From Bradyrhizobium nanningense (GTDB taxonomy: Bacteria; Pseudomonadota; Alphaproteobacteria; Rhizobiales; Xanthobacteraceae), in contig NZ_LBJC01000007.1 of NCBI RefSeq assembly GCF_004114535.1, positions 248,001 through 312,000 of the forward strand: a stretch of 64,000 bases of DNA, in the 5' to 3' direction. Each line of letters begins with the position of its first letter. Position 1 is the stretch's first letter. Below, piece after piece: positions 17,364 to 26,717 of this stretch. The position numbers were made by a program, and so were the translations under genes. The notes under the pieces are model-generated. The model had not been told where the DNA came from and made no database searches. It worked only from the letters and a program-made list of their open reading frames with translations.

Positions 17364-18794
17364 TTACGCTGCGTTGAAGCCAGCGACGGCCTTCACTTCG
17401 AGGAAGTCCTCGAGGCCGTACTTGCCCCACTCGCGGCCGTTGCCGGACTGCTTATAGCCGCCGAACGGCGCGGTGCGGTCGTTGGGCACGCCTTGCAGGT
17501 TGACGTTGCCGGCGCGGATCTGACGACCGACGCGCTTGGCATCCTCGACCGAAGGACCGTAGACATAGCCGGCCAGGCCATACGGCGTGTCGTTCGCGAT
17601 CTTGACCGCGTCGGCTTCGTCCTTGGCGCCGATGATGGTCAGCACCGGCCCAAAAATCTCCTCGCGAGCGATCGTCATGTCAGGGGTGACGTCGGCGAAG
17701 ATGGTCGGGCGGACATAGAAGCCCTTGTTGACGCCTTCGGGCAGCCCCGGGCCGCCGGCGACGAGCGTTGCGCCCTCGTCGATGCCCTTCTTGATCAGCC
17801 CCTGGATCTTGTCCCACTGGCCGCGGTTGACCACGGGACCGATGGTGGTGCCTTCGGCGCGGGGATCGCCGGCCTTGGTCTTGTCGGCGACGGCCTTCGC
17901 GATCGCCGCGACTTCCTTCATCTTCGAGGCCGGCACGATCATGCGCGAAGGCGCGTTGCAGGACTGGCCGGAATTGTTGAACATGTGCATCACGCCGCCG
18001 GTCACCGCCTTCGTGAGGTCGGCGCCTTCGAGGATGACGTTCGGCGACTTGCCGCCCAGCTCCTGGCTGACGCGCTTCACGGTCGGCGCCGCGCGCTTCG
18101 CAACGTCGATGCCCGCGCGGGTCGAGCCGGTGAAGGAGATCATGTCGATGTCGGGGTGCTCGCTCATGGCGGCGCCGACCTCGGGGCCGAGGCCGTTGAC
18201 GAGATTGAACACGCCCTTGGGGACGCCGGCTTCATGGAGGATTTCCGCGAAGATCAGCGCCGAGGTCGGGGTGAACTCCGACGGCTTCAGGATCATGGTG
18301 CAGCCGGCGGCGAGCGCGGGCGCGACCTTGCAGGCGATCTGGTTGAGCGGCCAGTTCCAGGGCGTGATCATGCCGACCACGCCGATCGGCTCGCGCAGCA
18401 CCATGGCGGTGCCGACCGGCTCTTCGAAATGATAGTTCTTGAGCACGTCGAGCGTGGTCATGAGATGGCCAAGGCCGGCGCCGGCCTGCAGCTTCTCCGC
18501 CATCGGCAGCGGCGCACCCATCTCGTCGGAGACGGCAGCGCCGATCTCCTTGAGCCGGCCCTTGTAGATCTCGATGATCTTGGAGAACAGCGCGACGCGC
18601 TCCTCGCGGCTGGTCTGGGAGAAGGTCGCGAAGGCGCGCTTGGCGGCGGCAACCGCCTTGTCCACGTCGGCCTTGGAGCCCAGCGCAACCTCGTACATCG
18701 CCTCTTCCGTCGCCGGATTGACCACGGCGGTGGACTTCTTGACGGCGGGATCGACCCAGGCGCCGTCGATGTAGAATTGCATGCGATTGACCAT
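17364..18794 (-). CDS. NAD(P)-dependent aldehyde dehydrogenase
   Basis: The protein has 476 residues. The catalytic cysteine is in NNSGQSCNAPSR (C279), the general-base glutamate in QELGGKSPN (E245), and the cofactor-binding Asn in TPWNWPLNQ (N147). It belongs to the broad ALDH class that oxidises aldehydes to acids. The frame is open to 19007, but the ATG at 18794 with AGAGG upstream begins the conserved protein. The upstream part is repeat sequence. Beside uronate/sugar-acid genes it might oxidise a pathway semialdehyde such as 2-oxoglutarate semialdehyde, but this is inference, as it has its own terminator and a repeat upstream. Confidence 0.9.
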   Translation of the reverse strand: MVNRMQFYIDGAWVDPAVKKSTAVVNPATEEAMYEVALGSKADVDKAVAAAKRAFATFSQTSREERVALFSKIIEIYKGRLKEIGAAVSDEMGAPLPMAEKLQAGAGLGHLMTTLDVLKNYHFEEPVGTAMVLREPIGVVGMITPWNWPLNQIACKVAPALAAGCTMILKPSEFTPTSALIFAEILHEAGVPKGVFNLVNGLGPEVGAAMSEHPDIDMISFTGSTRAGIDVAKRAAPTVKRVSQELGGKSPNVILEGADLTKAVTGGVMHMFNNSGQSCNAPSRMIVPASKMKEVAAIAKAVADKTKAGDPRAEGTTIGPVVNRGQWDKIQGLIKKGIDEGATLVAGGPGLPEGVNKGFYVRPTIFADVTPDMTIAREEIFGPVLTIIGAKDEADAVKIANDTPYGLAGYVYGPSVEDAKRVGRQIRAGNVNLQGVPNDRTAPFGGYKQSGNGREWGKYGLEDFLEVKAVAGFNAA

Positions 18795-18940
18795 CGTTAA
18801 CCTCTTCTTGGGGGCATGGTGGGGGCGTTTCGGCAGGCATCCTTGCACGAAAGCGCGGGCAATTGAACCCGTCATATGCGGGGCCAGCGTTGCGCCGGAC
18901 GGGCGGAATATGGGACGCGATTTGAAGCGAGGCAAGCGGC

Positions 18941-19104
18941 CTGGGTCCCGGCTCTGCGCCGCGACATACCGGACAGTGCTTTGCACCGCCGGGATATGTC
19001 GCGCCATGTCCGGGACACGATACTTGGAACGACTGCAAACACGCTCGTGCCCCGGACACAGCGCAGCACTTCTTCAGTGATGCGCTGCAGAGCCGGGGCC
19101 CATG
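18941..19104. repeat. Palindromic repeat family B, copy 2
   Basis: CTGGGTCCCGGCTCTGC at the left and GCAGAGCCGGGGCCCA at the right are the arms. GTCCGGGACACGA and CTCGTGCCCCGGACAC lie inside. This is the inverse arrangement of the copy at 3953-4094. It fills much of the 326-base gap between the aldehyde dehydrogenase and the E1 gene, and no gene is seen in the remainder. Confidence 0.8.
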
Positions 19105-19120
19105 CGCGTGGTTACCCCGA

Positions 19121-21484
19121 TTACACCGCCATCTTCCGATGCAGCACCGGTGCGCCGGTGGTGAGGCTTTCGGCCGCATCGATGATCGCATTCGCATCGA
19201 TGCCGTAGTGCCGATAAAGGTCCGCGATGCTGCCGGTCTGGCCGAACTGCTCGACGCCGAGCGCCTCGACGCGGTGGCCGCGGACGCTGCCGAGCCAGCC
19301 GAGCGCGGACGGATGGCCGTCGATCACGGTCACGATGCCGCAGTCGCGCGGCAGCGGCGTCAGCAGCTTTTCGATATGGCTGAGATGCTGCACGCCACGC
19401 CGATCGCGCCGCAATTTCCGTGCGGCGGTCCACCCCGCATGCAGCCGGTCCGCCGAGGTGATCGCGAGCAGGCCGATGTCGCGGCGGCTCTCGCCGATGA
19501 AGCCCGTGGCCTCGATCGCTTCAGGCGCGACCGCGCCGGTATAGGCGATCACGACCTCGGCATTCGGGCCTGGCTTGCGCAGCCAATAGGCGCCGTCGCT
19601 AATGCCCTGCTGCAGCTCAGGTGTCATGATCCGCTGCGCCTGCTCGATGCTGCGCGTCGAGAGGCGCAAGTAAACCGAGCCGCCCTCGCCGGGATCGCGC
19701 TGCATGTGGTTGAAGCCCCAGCCCATGATCACGGCAAGCTCGTCGACGAAGGCCGGCTCGAACGAGGCGAGCCCGTCCTGGGCCATGCCGATCAGGGGCG
19801 TTGCGATCGATTGATGCGCGCCGCCTTCGGGCGCGAGCGTGATGCCCGACGGCGTCGCCGCTACCATAAAGCGTGCATCCTGATAGCAGGCGTAGTTCAG
19901 CGCATCGAGCCCGCGCTCGATGAAGGGATCATAGAGCGTGCCGACCGGCAGCAGACGTTCTCCGTTGATCTGGTGCGACAGACCGAGCGCCGACAGCATG
20001 ATGAACAGGTTCATCTCGGCGATGCCGAGCTCGAGATGCTGGCCCTTGGGCGAAGCGTCCCAATTGTAGGTGGAAGGAATTTTCTCGCTGCGGAATAAGT
20101 CGGCCTTCTCGGCGCTGGCGAACAGGCCGCGCCGATTGACCCAGGGGCCGAGATTGGTCGAGACGGTGACGTCGGGCGAGGTCGTGACGATGCGCCTTGC
20201 CAGTTCGCTGTCACCGCGGGCGATCTCGTTCAGCACGAGGCCGAAACCCTGCTGGGTCGACATCTGCGGCGACGGCTTGAAGCTGAGCTGCGTGGGCACC
20301 TCGATAACAGGCGCAGTGAGGCGGCGGCCGTCCTGGTTGAACGGCACGCTTGCGAGGAACGCGTCAAGCGCGGCGGCGGATTGCGCAAGGCCTTCGTACT
20401 TGTCCCATTCGTGGCCGGGTCGGATGTTCTGGCTGTCGCGATACTTCTCCATCTGCGCGACGGTCATCAGGCCGGCATGGTTGTCCTTATGGCCCTGGAA
20501 CGGCAGGCCGACACCCTTGATGGTGTAGGCGATGAAGCAGACCGGGCGGTCGTGGTCGATCGATTCGAACGCCTCCAGCATGCTCGCCATGTCGTGGCCG
20601 CCAAGGTTCGACATCAGCGCCAGCAGTTCCTCGTCGCTGCGCCTGTCGATCAGCCTGGTGATCGGGCCCTGGTCGCCGATCTCGTCATGCAGATGCTTCC
20701 TGAAGGCCGCGCCGCCCTGAAAACACAGCGCGGCGTAGAGCGCGTTCGGGCAATTGTCGATCCACGTCTTCAGCGCTTCGCCGCCGGGTTCGGCGAAGGC
20801 CTCGCGCATCAGGCGGCCGTATTTGACGATGACGACATCCCAGCCGAAATTGCGGAACATGGTTTCGAACTTTTCCCAGAGCCCCTCACGCACGACGGCG
20901 TCGAGCGACTGGCGGTTATAGTCCACCACCCACCAAGTGTTGCGCAGGCCGTGCTTCCAGCCCTCCGCCAGCGCTTCAAAGATGTTGCCCTCGTCCATCT
21001 CGGCGTCGCCGACCAGCGCGATCATCCGCCCTTCGCGGCGATCCTTCATCCAGCCATGCGCCTTGACGTAGTCCTGGACCAGCGAGGCGAACAGCGTCTG
21101 GGCGACGCCGAGCCCGACCGAGCCGGTGGAGAAGTCGACGTCGTCGACGTCCTTGGTGCGCGAGGGATAGGATTGCGCGCCCTTGAAGCCGCGGAAATTC
21201 TCAAGCTTCTCGCGGCTCTGCCGGCCGAACAGATATTGGATGGCATGGAACACCGGGCTCGCGTGCGGCTTCACCGCAACGCGATCCTCGGGGCGCAACA
21301 CGTGGAAATACAGCGCCGACATGATGGTGGCGAGCGAGGCCGAGGAGGCCTGATGGCCGCCGACCTTAAGGCCGTCCGCGCTCGGGCGTATGTGGTTGGC
21401 GTGGTGGATGGTCCAGGACGACAGCCACAGCGCCTTGCGAGCCAGCGCGGTCAATGTGTCCAGACGGGTGGGATCAACGGGCAT
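19121..21484 (-). CDS. Homodimeric-type 2-oxoacid (pyruvate/2-oxobutyrate) dehydrogenase E1
   Basis: This is a thiamine-diphosphate enzyme of 787 residues, shorter than E. coli AceE. The ThDP/metal motif GDAEMDEGN lies near residue 160, followed by WWVVDYNRQSLD. The pyrimidine-binding domain includes HLELGIAEMN near residue 485. The family decarboxylates pyruvate or a related 2-oxoacid and passes the acyl group to an E2. No E2 or E3 gene is adjacent. The divergent Lrp-type regulator recalls the Pseudomonas mdeR/mdeB pair, where MdeB is a 2-oxobutyrate dehydrogenase E1 for methionine catabolism, but the lyase gene mdeA is missing here. The start at 21484 has GGGAG upstream. Confidence 0.85.
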   Translation of the reverse strand: MPVDPTRLDTLTALARKALWLSSWTIHHANHIRPSADGLKVGGHQASSASLATIMSALYFHVLRPEDRVAVKPHASPVFHAIQYLFGRQSREKLENFRGFKGAQSYPSRTKDVDDVDFSTGSVGLGVAQTLFASLVQDYVKAHGWMKDRREGRMIALVGDAEMDEGNIFEALAEGWKHGLRNTWWVVDYNRQSLDAVVREGLWEKFETMFRNFGWDVVIVKYGRLMREAFAEPGGEALKTWIDNCPNALYAALCFQGGAAFRKHLHDEIGDQGPITRLIDRRSDEELLALMSNLGGHDMASMLEAFESIDHDRPVCFIAYTIKGVGLPFQGHKDNHAGLMTVAQMEKYRDSQNIRPGHEWDKYEGLAQSAAALDAFLASVPFNQDGRRLTAPVIEVPTQLSFKPSPQMSTQQGFGLVLNEIARGDSELARRIVTTSPDVTVSTNLGPWVNRRGLFASAEKADLFRSEKIPSTYNWDASPKGQHLELGIAEMNLFIMLSALGLSHQINGERLLPVGTLYDPFIERGLDALNYACYQDARFMVAATPSGITLAPEGGAHQSIATPLIGMAQDGLASFEPAFVDELAVIMGWGFNHMQRDPGEGGSVYLRLSTRSIEQAQRIMTPELQQGISDGAYWLRKPGPNAEVVIAYTGAVAPEAIEATGFIGESRRDIGLLAITSADRLHAGWTAARKLRRDRRGVQHLSHIEKLLTPLPRDCGIVTVIDGHPSALGWLGSVRGHRVEALGVEQFGQTGSIADLYRHYGIDANAIIDAAESLTTGAPVLHRKMAV

Positions 21485-21599
21485 GGCAATGCTCCCGGAA
21501 ACAGGTGGCGCGATGATACGCCCGCAGGCGCGGCCAAACTTCTCAATTTTTCGCGCCATACCCCGCGATATTGGGATATTTTACCAATGGAACGCCCCC

Positions 21600-22079
21600 A
21601 TGACAGGTTTCATCCCAATGCCCGAGCTCGACGCCATCGACCGCAAGATCCTGAGCCATCTCCAGGCCGACAGCCGGCTGACCATGCAGGAACTCGCCGA
21701 CAAGGTGGGCCTGTCGGTCTCGCCCTGCCATCGCCGGGTCAAGCTGCTGGAGGAACGCGGCGTGATCTCGCGCTATGTCGCGACCGTGGACCAGAAGGCG
21801 CTGGGGCTACATGTCAGCGTCTTCATCTCGATCAAGCTGGCACGGCAGAAGGAAGAGGATCTCAACCGCTTCGCGCGCGCGATCTCGAAATGGGACGAGG
21901 TGCTGGAATGCTATCTGATGACCGGCAACCGCGATTATCTCTTGCGCGTCGTCGCCGCAGACCTCGCCTCCTACGAGACCTTCCTCAAGACCAAGCTGAC
22001 CCGGCTCGACGGCATCGCCTCGATCGAATCGAGCTTTGCGCTGAGCCAGGTGAAGTATTCGATCGCGCTGCCGGTGTGA
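21600..22079 (+). CDS. Lrp/AsnC family transcriptional regulator
   Basis: The protein has 159 residues. The N-terminal helix-turn-helix is LDAIDRKILSHLQADSRLTM, then LADKVGLSVSPCHRRVKLLE. A C-terminal RAM/AsnC ligand domain ends the protein (ECYLMTGNRDYLLRVVAADL). Lrp-type proteins respond to amino acids or 2-oxoacids. It is divergent from the E1 gene 115 bases away and is its probable local regulator. The ATG at 21600 is used here, and a second ATG at 21618 is also possible. Confidence 0.9.
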   Translation: MTGFIPMPELDAIDRKILSHLQADSRLTMQELADKVGLSVSPCHRRVKLLEERGVISRYVATVDQKALGLHVSVFISIKLARQKEEDLNRFARAISKWDEVLECYLMTGNRDYLLRVVAADLASYETFLKTKLTRLDGIASIESSFALSQVKYSIALPV

Positions 22080-22155
22080 TGCAACCGGAACGTCGGCGCA
22101 ACAATCGTTCAAGACCGGCAGCGCTGCGGCAACAAAGCCGTGCCGCGGCTGCCGC

Positions 22156-23733
22156 TCAATGACACCTCGGATCGTCAGGCGTCGTGAAACTGCCTGCGCC
22201 GTCTTCCGGCATGTGCCAAGCCACAGTCTTGGGAACGGGAAGTTGTCCCGGCGCAGGAGCTGACACCACGACGGCCGTGTAGCAGGGCGGCAATTCTTCA
22301 AGGCTCATCGAACGCAAAGCTTCCTGTGGTTCGCGACCGCCGAGACGCCTAATGAACCCTGCGTCGTCAATCAGCCGCTGGAATGCGCCGGTGTTTGCGA
22401 TCGTAATCGTTACCGGCGAGCCTTCAACGTCGACACGCCAGGGCTCCTCGTACTGGTGGGTGTGACCATAGATGAAGACACGCATCGACTTGTGGTCGGC
22501 TTGGCGGGCAGCGAGATGTTTCGCCATCACCTTACTCTTGGAAGAGAGGAAATGCTCGACGAGACTCCCAAGCTGCATGTCCCAGCAGATCTGGTCCTTT
22601 TCATTCGCCGCGATCATATCGCAGAGCTGTTGAACTTCTGCGTCAGGAAGTTGCTCCTTGTCGTTCGCCAGCTTAGTCAGCTCAGATTTGATCGCCATTG
22701 CCTCTTCATCGTCTCTCGACAATTGCTGCCTGAGCGGATCCTCCTTTGGCAGCGCATAGAGGAAGAGCATCGCGCCCTTGCCGCGCGCGATCCCGATATC
22801 CCAGTTGACCTTGCCAGCAGGAGGCTTGCCGAGCATGACGGATTTCTGCCTCAGCGACGTTTCCAACAAGTTGAAGCTCAACAATCTGGCGACGTCGGAC
22901 GCCGAGCCCCAGAGCCCCCGATCCGCGGCGCGATACCGGGCTCCCGCGGTCTCCGGGCTGAGATTGTCGATGATCGAATAAGTCCTTTCCTGATCGTTGA
23001 ACAGCCGCTGAACGAACAGCTCGCCCCATGGCCGAACAATGTAGTCCTTGCCGTCGACGTGCCGAGATATCGCGGGCCATGTTGCGTATTTGTTGACGTC
23101 CTGACCGATCTGGTTGCCGTGTTCCGCCAGGATGCGGCCGTCGGCGGAAATCCACACGCCTTCGGTCACGAGGTTGATGCGGCCACTGGCGGCATTCAAC
23201 GCAGCTCCGAGCGCATTCCAGATCGCGGCATAGCGCAATGTGGAGTCGTGGTTTCCTACGATGATGTGCAACCGGTTTTCGCCGCGCTCGGCAAACGCCC
23301 GCAAGAGGCCGAGATCACCCGCATGTTCGGCTGCCACTTTTTCGACCAGCGCGGCCATCTCGTCGATCGTGCAGCCGAGATCTGCGCCCGCGCCGCCGCA
23401 TTTGATGTCGGCTGGCGGTTGCCAGAGTTCGAGAAAGTCGCCGACGATGACGAGATCGACGCGTTGCTCGCCATCCTCGGTGATCCTGTTCAGGAAGCCC
23501 TCGAGTGCTCTCGGCCAGCGGAAGTCCTCCGTCGGGTCCCAGGCGGCGCCGGCCTGCTTGCCGACGCCGAAATGCAGATCGCTGATGAACACGCTGTGTC
23601 GGGGCGAGGCGGCCGGGGCCTGATAGGGCACCTGGGCGACGCCAGGCGCGTTTGCATCGTCGGCCCGAACGTCAGCAACCGGGAAAGCCAGGATGATCGC
23701 GACCATGAGCGCTGCCGTCTGACGACGTTTCAT
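22156..23733 (-). CDS. Exported calcineurin-like metallophosphatase
   Basis: The protein has 525 residues. The signal peptide spans about residues 1-24 (MKRRQTAALMVAIILAF, ending VRADD). The dinuclear-metal motifs are complete: SDLH (D52, H54), GDF (D99), GNHD (N161, H162), a further EHG (H205) and GHTH (H424, H426). About 220 residues between the EHG and GHTH motifs are an insertion that I do not recognise. It would act in the periplasm on a phospho-mono- or diester. It starts 15 bases after the stop of the CHAT-like gene with AAGGTG as ribosome-binding site, so the two form one operon. Confidence 0.88.
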   Translation of the reverse strand: MKRRQTAALMVAIILAFPVADVRADDANAPGVAQVPYQAPAASPRHSVFISDLHFGVGKQAGAAWDPTEDFRWPRALEGFLNRITEDGEQRVDLVIVGDFLELWQPPADIKCGGAGADLGCTIDEMAALVEKVAAEHAGDLGLLRAFAERGENRLHIIVGNHDSTLRYAAIWNALGAALNAASGRINLVTEGVWISADGRILAEHGNQIGQDVNKYATWPAISRHVDGKDYIVRPWGELFVQRLFNDQERTYSIIDNLSPETAGARYRAADRGLWGSASDVARLLSFNLLETSLRQKSVMLGKPPAGKVNWDIGIARGKGAMLFLYALPKEDPLRQQLSRDDEEAMAIKSELTKLANDKEQLPDAEVQQLCDMIAANEKDQICWDMQLGSLVEHFLSSKSKVMAKHLAARQADHKSMRVFIYGHTHQYEEPWRVDVEGSPVTITIANTGAFQRLIDDAGFIRRLGGREPQEALRSMSLEELPPCYTAVVVSAPAPGQLPVPKTVAWHMPEDGAGSFTTPDDPRCH

Positions 23734-23748
23734 GCCGCACCTTGCTGG

Positions 23749-26589
23749 TTAGGGCTGGACACAGAGCTTGATCGCGGGATTGCCGAGCAGCACATATTCG
23801 AGACCCAGCTCGCTGTAATCGGCATCGGCCTTGTCCTTGAATTTTTGAGCCGTTCGCGCGATCGTCTTGTCGAAAAGATCGAGGATGGTGGGGGGCGGCT
23901 TCTGCGACGTGACCTCGGCCATGATCTCCGCAAACGAGCTGGCGAAGACGACGCCGTACCCGGCGTCGATCGTGAACGGCGAGGCGATCAACGTGTCGAA
24001 TCCCTGCTCGTTCAGCCGCTGCAACAACGCCGTATTCCGGCCCTTGGCAGACGCGGCGGAACAGGCGGCGAAGATGCCGACGCTCCCGGACGGAAACTTC
24101 TTCTCGATATCTTGCGAAATGATGTGATCCGTCGACTCCGCAAACCACATCGCGCCCTCGTCCTGGTGGGCGAGAACGACGAATCCGACCGCGGAAGCCG
24201 GCGCCAGGGTTAGCAACGGCGTCACCGAGCTCGTCGTCGCGGCAAGATATTGCCTGAGCTTGTCGATCTCGGAAATCCGCGTTCCCGGGACCTTGGCGGG
24301 GAAAAAGCCGGGTGGCATCACAGCGCCAGGAACGTTCTCCAACCCATCCGGAACCGCAAACATCCAATCGCCGATGCACTTGTCGCGAGATGGATATCGC
24401 TCGATCGCCATCGGCTGCACCACGATGATCGGCTTATCCAGGACGGGGTCCGGTCCCTTGGCGCCGAGAATTCCGAGCGGAACGTAGATGCTGCGATTCT
24501 GACCGCCGGTTACGTCCGAGGCGACACGCACCACCACCACGGGAGATCCGGTGCTCTCGCGAACGATGGCCCGGAAGGCCGCCCACGCGTTCTTGGCTTC
24601 GTCTTCCGTCGAATTTCCGGATTTCGTGGAGAACAGGATCTTTGCAAGCTCCTTGGCAGCGGGAAGATAGCCGCCCGGCTTCTTGTCGGCGGAATCCTTG
24701 CGCGCCTTCAAAATCATGTTCTGGAAGCGATCAGTCTTCAGGAAATCGACGACGCTCGACGCCGTCTGCCAACCATAGACCAGCGTCTTTCCGGGGCGAC
24801 CATCGACGAATACCGCCATGCTGTAGGTTTCGAAATCGAAGATGTGAAGCGCGGCGGCCGCGGTCGCGTCCGCGCCCGAGCCCTCCATTCCGAGCGATAC
24901 TTCGCGCAAGGAGTTGAGGCCGCCCGAGAGCGCGGCGGCCTGCGCCGGATCGGCGCTGTCGCAAACAGGCGCGGACGTATTGGTGTCGCCGATGGACACG
25001 CGCTGCACGAGATGATCGAGCGGCTGCAGACCCCTGAAGATCGCGAAGGCGATCGTGGCACAGCCCTCCGATTCCGCGGTCAGCCCGATCTGAATGCTAC
25101 CAGCACTGGCCTGTTTCGACAGTTCGGTGATCGACATCGAACCGTCAGCGTATCTCTTCGCCGCATCCGCGTCCGGATGCCGGATCTTGTCCAGGTCGAT
25201 CTTCATCGTGTAGGAGTGCCGATCGTCTCCGAGCCTGAGGCCGGAGCCCTCGGGAATGAGCGGCTTGATGGTCAGGACAACGTCGTGCGTCCTGGAATCG
25301 GCGATCATCTCCGCAAATCCCGGATCCACTTGCGCTCCGGAGGACTGAGTTGCTCGACGCAGCAATGCGTAATTGAACGCAGCCACGTCGAGCGTGTAGG
25401 TGTAGGTGTTGTTGGCAATCAGAATATTTGCTGCCGGCCCGCCTCCGTCGACGAACCACCCGTTCCAGTAGGCTGAGGTGTTGACCGGTTCGGGTGTTGG
25501 CGAACCAGCATTGGGCACCGGCGTCGGACTCGGCGCTGGCGAGGCCGTGACCTGCTTGTCGACGGCGACATCACCAGCGGCTCCCGGCCCCATCGGCGCC
25601 GCTGGTCCCGAGGGCCGCGCGTCCGAGGCTATCTTGCCGTCCAGATCAAATGGGGGCGCCGCTCGGCCCACGAAGTCTCCAATGCGACCGTCCGCCCGCG
25701 GAAGTCCCGTGCCAGGCGCGATCGGTGTAGGCGCAGATGGCGCCGCGGACCCCATCGGTGGTGGCGCGGCGGAGGCAACTGGCGGGGGTGCGGGACTGGG
25801 CGTCGCCGAGGCCACCGGCGGCGCGGGGGCTATCGGTGCTGACATTGGCGGTTGTGACTCGCGCCTGGGCGCGGCCCGCGGCCCCAATCGCGCCCGAGGC
25901 TCGGCCGTTCCTTCGATCGTGGCGATTCTGCCATGTGAGGGGGCCGGGATCCTCTCTTGGGCCGACGCCTTCACGTCGCCGCCCGCACCCGGCGTCTGCG
26001 AAGCTGGTTCGCGCGCGGGGACGGCTTGTGGTTTCACCTCCGGCAACGATTGCGCCGCATCATCGATTCTGGCGACCTTGCTATCGATACGCGCGGGAGC
26101 TTGCTTGACGATCGGCGCGGTTTCTACCGACGGTGGCGCAGGCGCGAACGGTGCCTTCGGCAAGTCCTGCGGCGATTGCGGCCGCGCCGGCGGGTCGCGG
26201 CCCCTCGCATCGAGACTCGGCGGAGCCCGGAGCGGCGCGCGAAGCTCCTGCATCGTGTTCAGGGCCGCCGATTGCAGCAACAGGAACAGGCCCGCAACAA
26301 CCGTCAAGCCTGCCATGCCACCAGTGGCGAGCCACCGCGGCGCGAACCGATTGGAACGCAAAGCGACGAACGCCAAGAGACCGAGATGGGCTGCGACCAA
26401 TGTCACGAACCAGAGCGGCGGCACATCTACGCCAATGGCCTGCAACCCGTAGGCCTCGAACCACGCGAGCGATACGCAGACGAGAATGCCGACCGCCCCC
26501 AGAAACACCGTTCTGACAGGGGACACCAGCGTGTGCGCTTCTGCGGCTTGAATACCTGCCACGGCGAACCCGCAAAAAATGGATTGCAA
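23749..26589 (-). CDS. Membrane-anchored CHAT-like (caspase-fold) protein
   Basis: The protein has 946 residues. Three hydrophobic segments lie at about 27-48, 59-77 and 86-110, followed by a Pro/Ala-rich low-complexity linker from about 115 to 370. An unrecognised globular region (about 373-680) precedes a C-terminal CHAT-like domain with YVPLGILG (702-709), a His in VVLAHQDEG (H808), a Cys in GIFAACSAA (C843) and LLGNPAIKL near the end. H808 and C843 fit a caspase-type dyad. The RSNRFAPR loop between segments 2 and 3 is positive, so the C-terminal part should face the periplasm. The start is uncertain: TTG at 26589, with a GTG at 26562. It is co-operonic with the phosphatase downstream. Confidence 0.75.
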   Translation of the reverse strand: MQSIFCGFAVAGIQAAEAHTLVSPVRTVFLGAVGILVCVSLAWFEAYGLQAIGVDVPPLWFVTLVAAHLGLLAFVALRSNRFAPRWLATGGMAGLTVVAGLFLLLQSAALNTMQELRAPLRAPPSLDARGRDPPARPQSPQDLPKAPFAPAPPSVETAPIVKQAPARIDSKVARIDDAAQSLPEVKPQAVPAREPASQTPGAGGDVKASAQERIPAPSHGRIATIEGTAEPRARLGPRAAPRRESQPPMSAPIAPAPPVASATPSPAPPPVASAAPPPMGSAAPSAPTPIAPGTGLPRADGRIGDFVGRAAPPFDLDGKIASDARPSGPAAPMGPGAAGDVAVDKQVTASPAPSPTPVPNAGSPTPEPVNTSAYWNGWFVDGGGPAANILIANNTYTYTLDVAAFNYALLRRATQSSGAQVDPGFAEMIADSRTHDVVLTIKPLIPEGSGLRLGDDRHSYTMKIDLDKIRHPDADAAKRYADGSMSITELSKQASAGSIQIGLTAESEGCATIAFAIFRGLQPLDHLVQRVSIGDTNTSAPVCDSADPAQAAALSGGLNSLREVSLGMEGSGADATAAAALHIFDFETYSMAVFVDGRPGKTLVYGWQTASSVVDFLKTDRFQNMILKARKDSADKKPGGYLPAAKELAKILFSTKSGNSTEDEAKNAWAAFRAIVRESTGSPVVVVRVASDVTGGQNRSIYVPLGILGAKGPDPVLDKPIIVVQPMAIERYPSRDKCIGDWMFAVPDGLENVPGAVMPPGFFPAKVPGTRISEIDKLRQYLAATTSSVTPLLTLAPASAVGFVVLAHQDEGAMWFAESTDHIISQDIEKKFPSGSVGIFAACSAASAKGRNTALLQRLNEQGFDTLIASPFTIDAGYGVVFASSFAEIMAEVTSQKPPPTILDLFDKTIARTAQKFKDKADADYSELGLEYVLLGNPAIKLCVQP

Positions 26590-26717
26590 GAAATAATCGC
26601 CGAGATTGTCACAAGAAACCCTGCGCGTCTACCCTTACGTGCAAGCGTCCCAGGGAACCCGTTCGCCGCTTGCGGAGCGCGCGATCAAAATGAGCGGAGA
26701 CCGCCCCCGACGCGGCC

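Noticed and set aside
16890..18800. A 636-codon plus-strand frame opposite the aldehyde dehydrogenase
   Set aside because: It mirrors a well-conserved enzyme and runs through intergenic repeats. Its composition is typical of an antisense artefact.
23749..26589. The Pro/Ala-rich middle of the CHAT-like protein considered as a frameshifted or non-coding stretch
   Set aside because: The frame is continuous for 946 codons, membrane segments precede it and a globular domain follows it, so a disordered linker is the simpler explanation.
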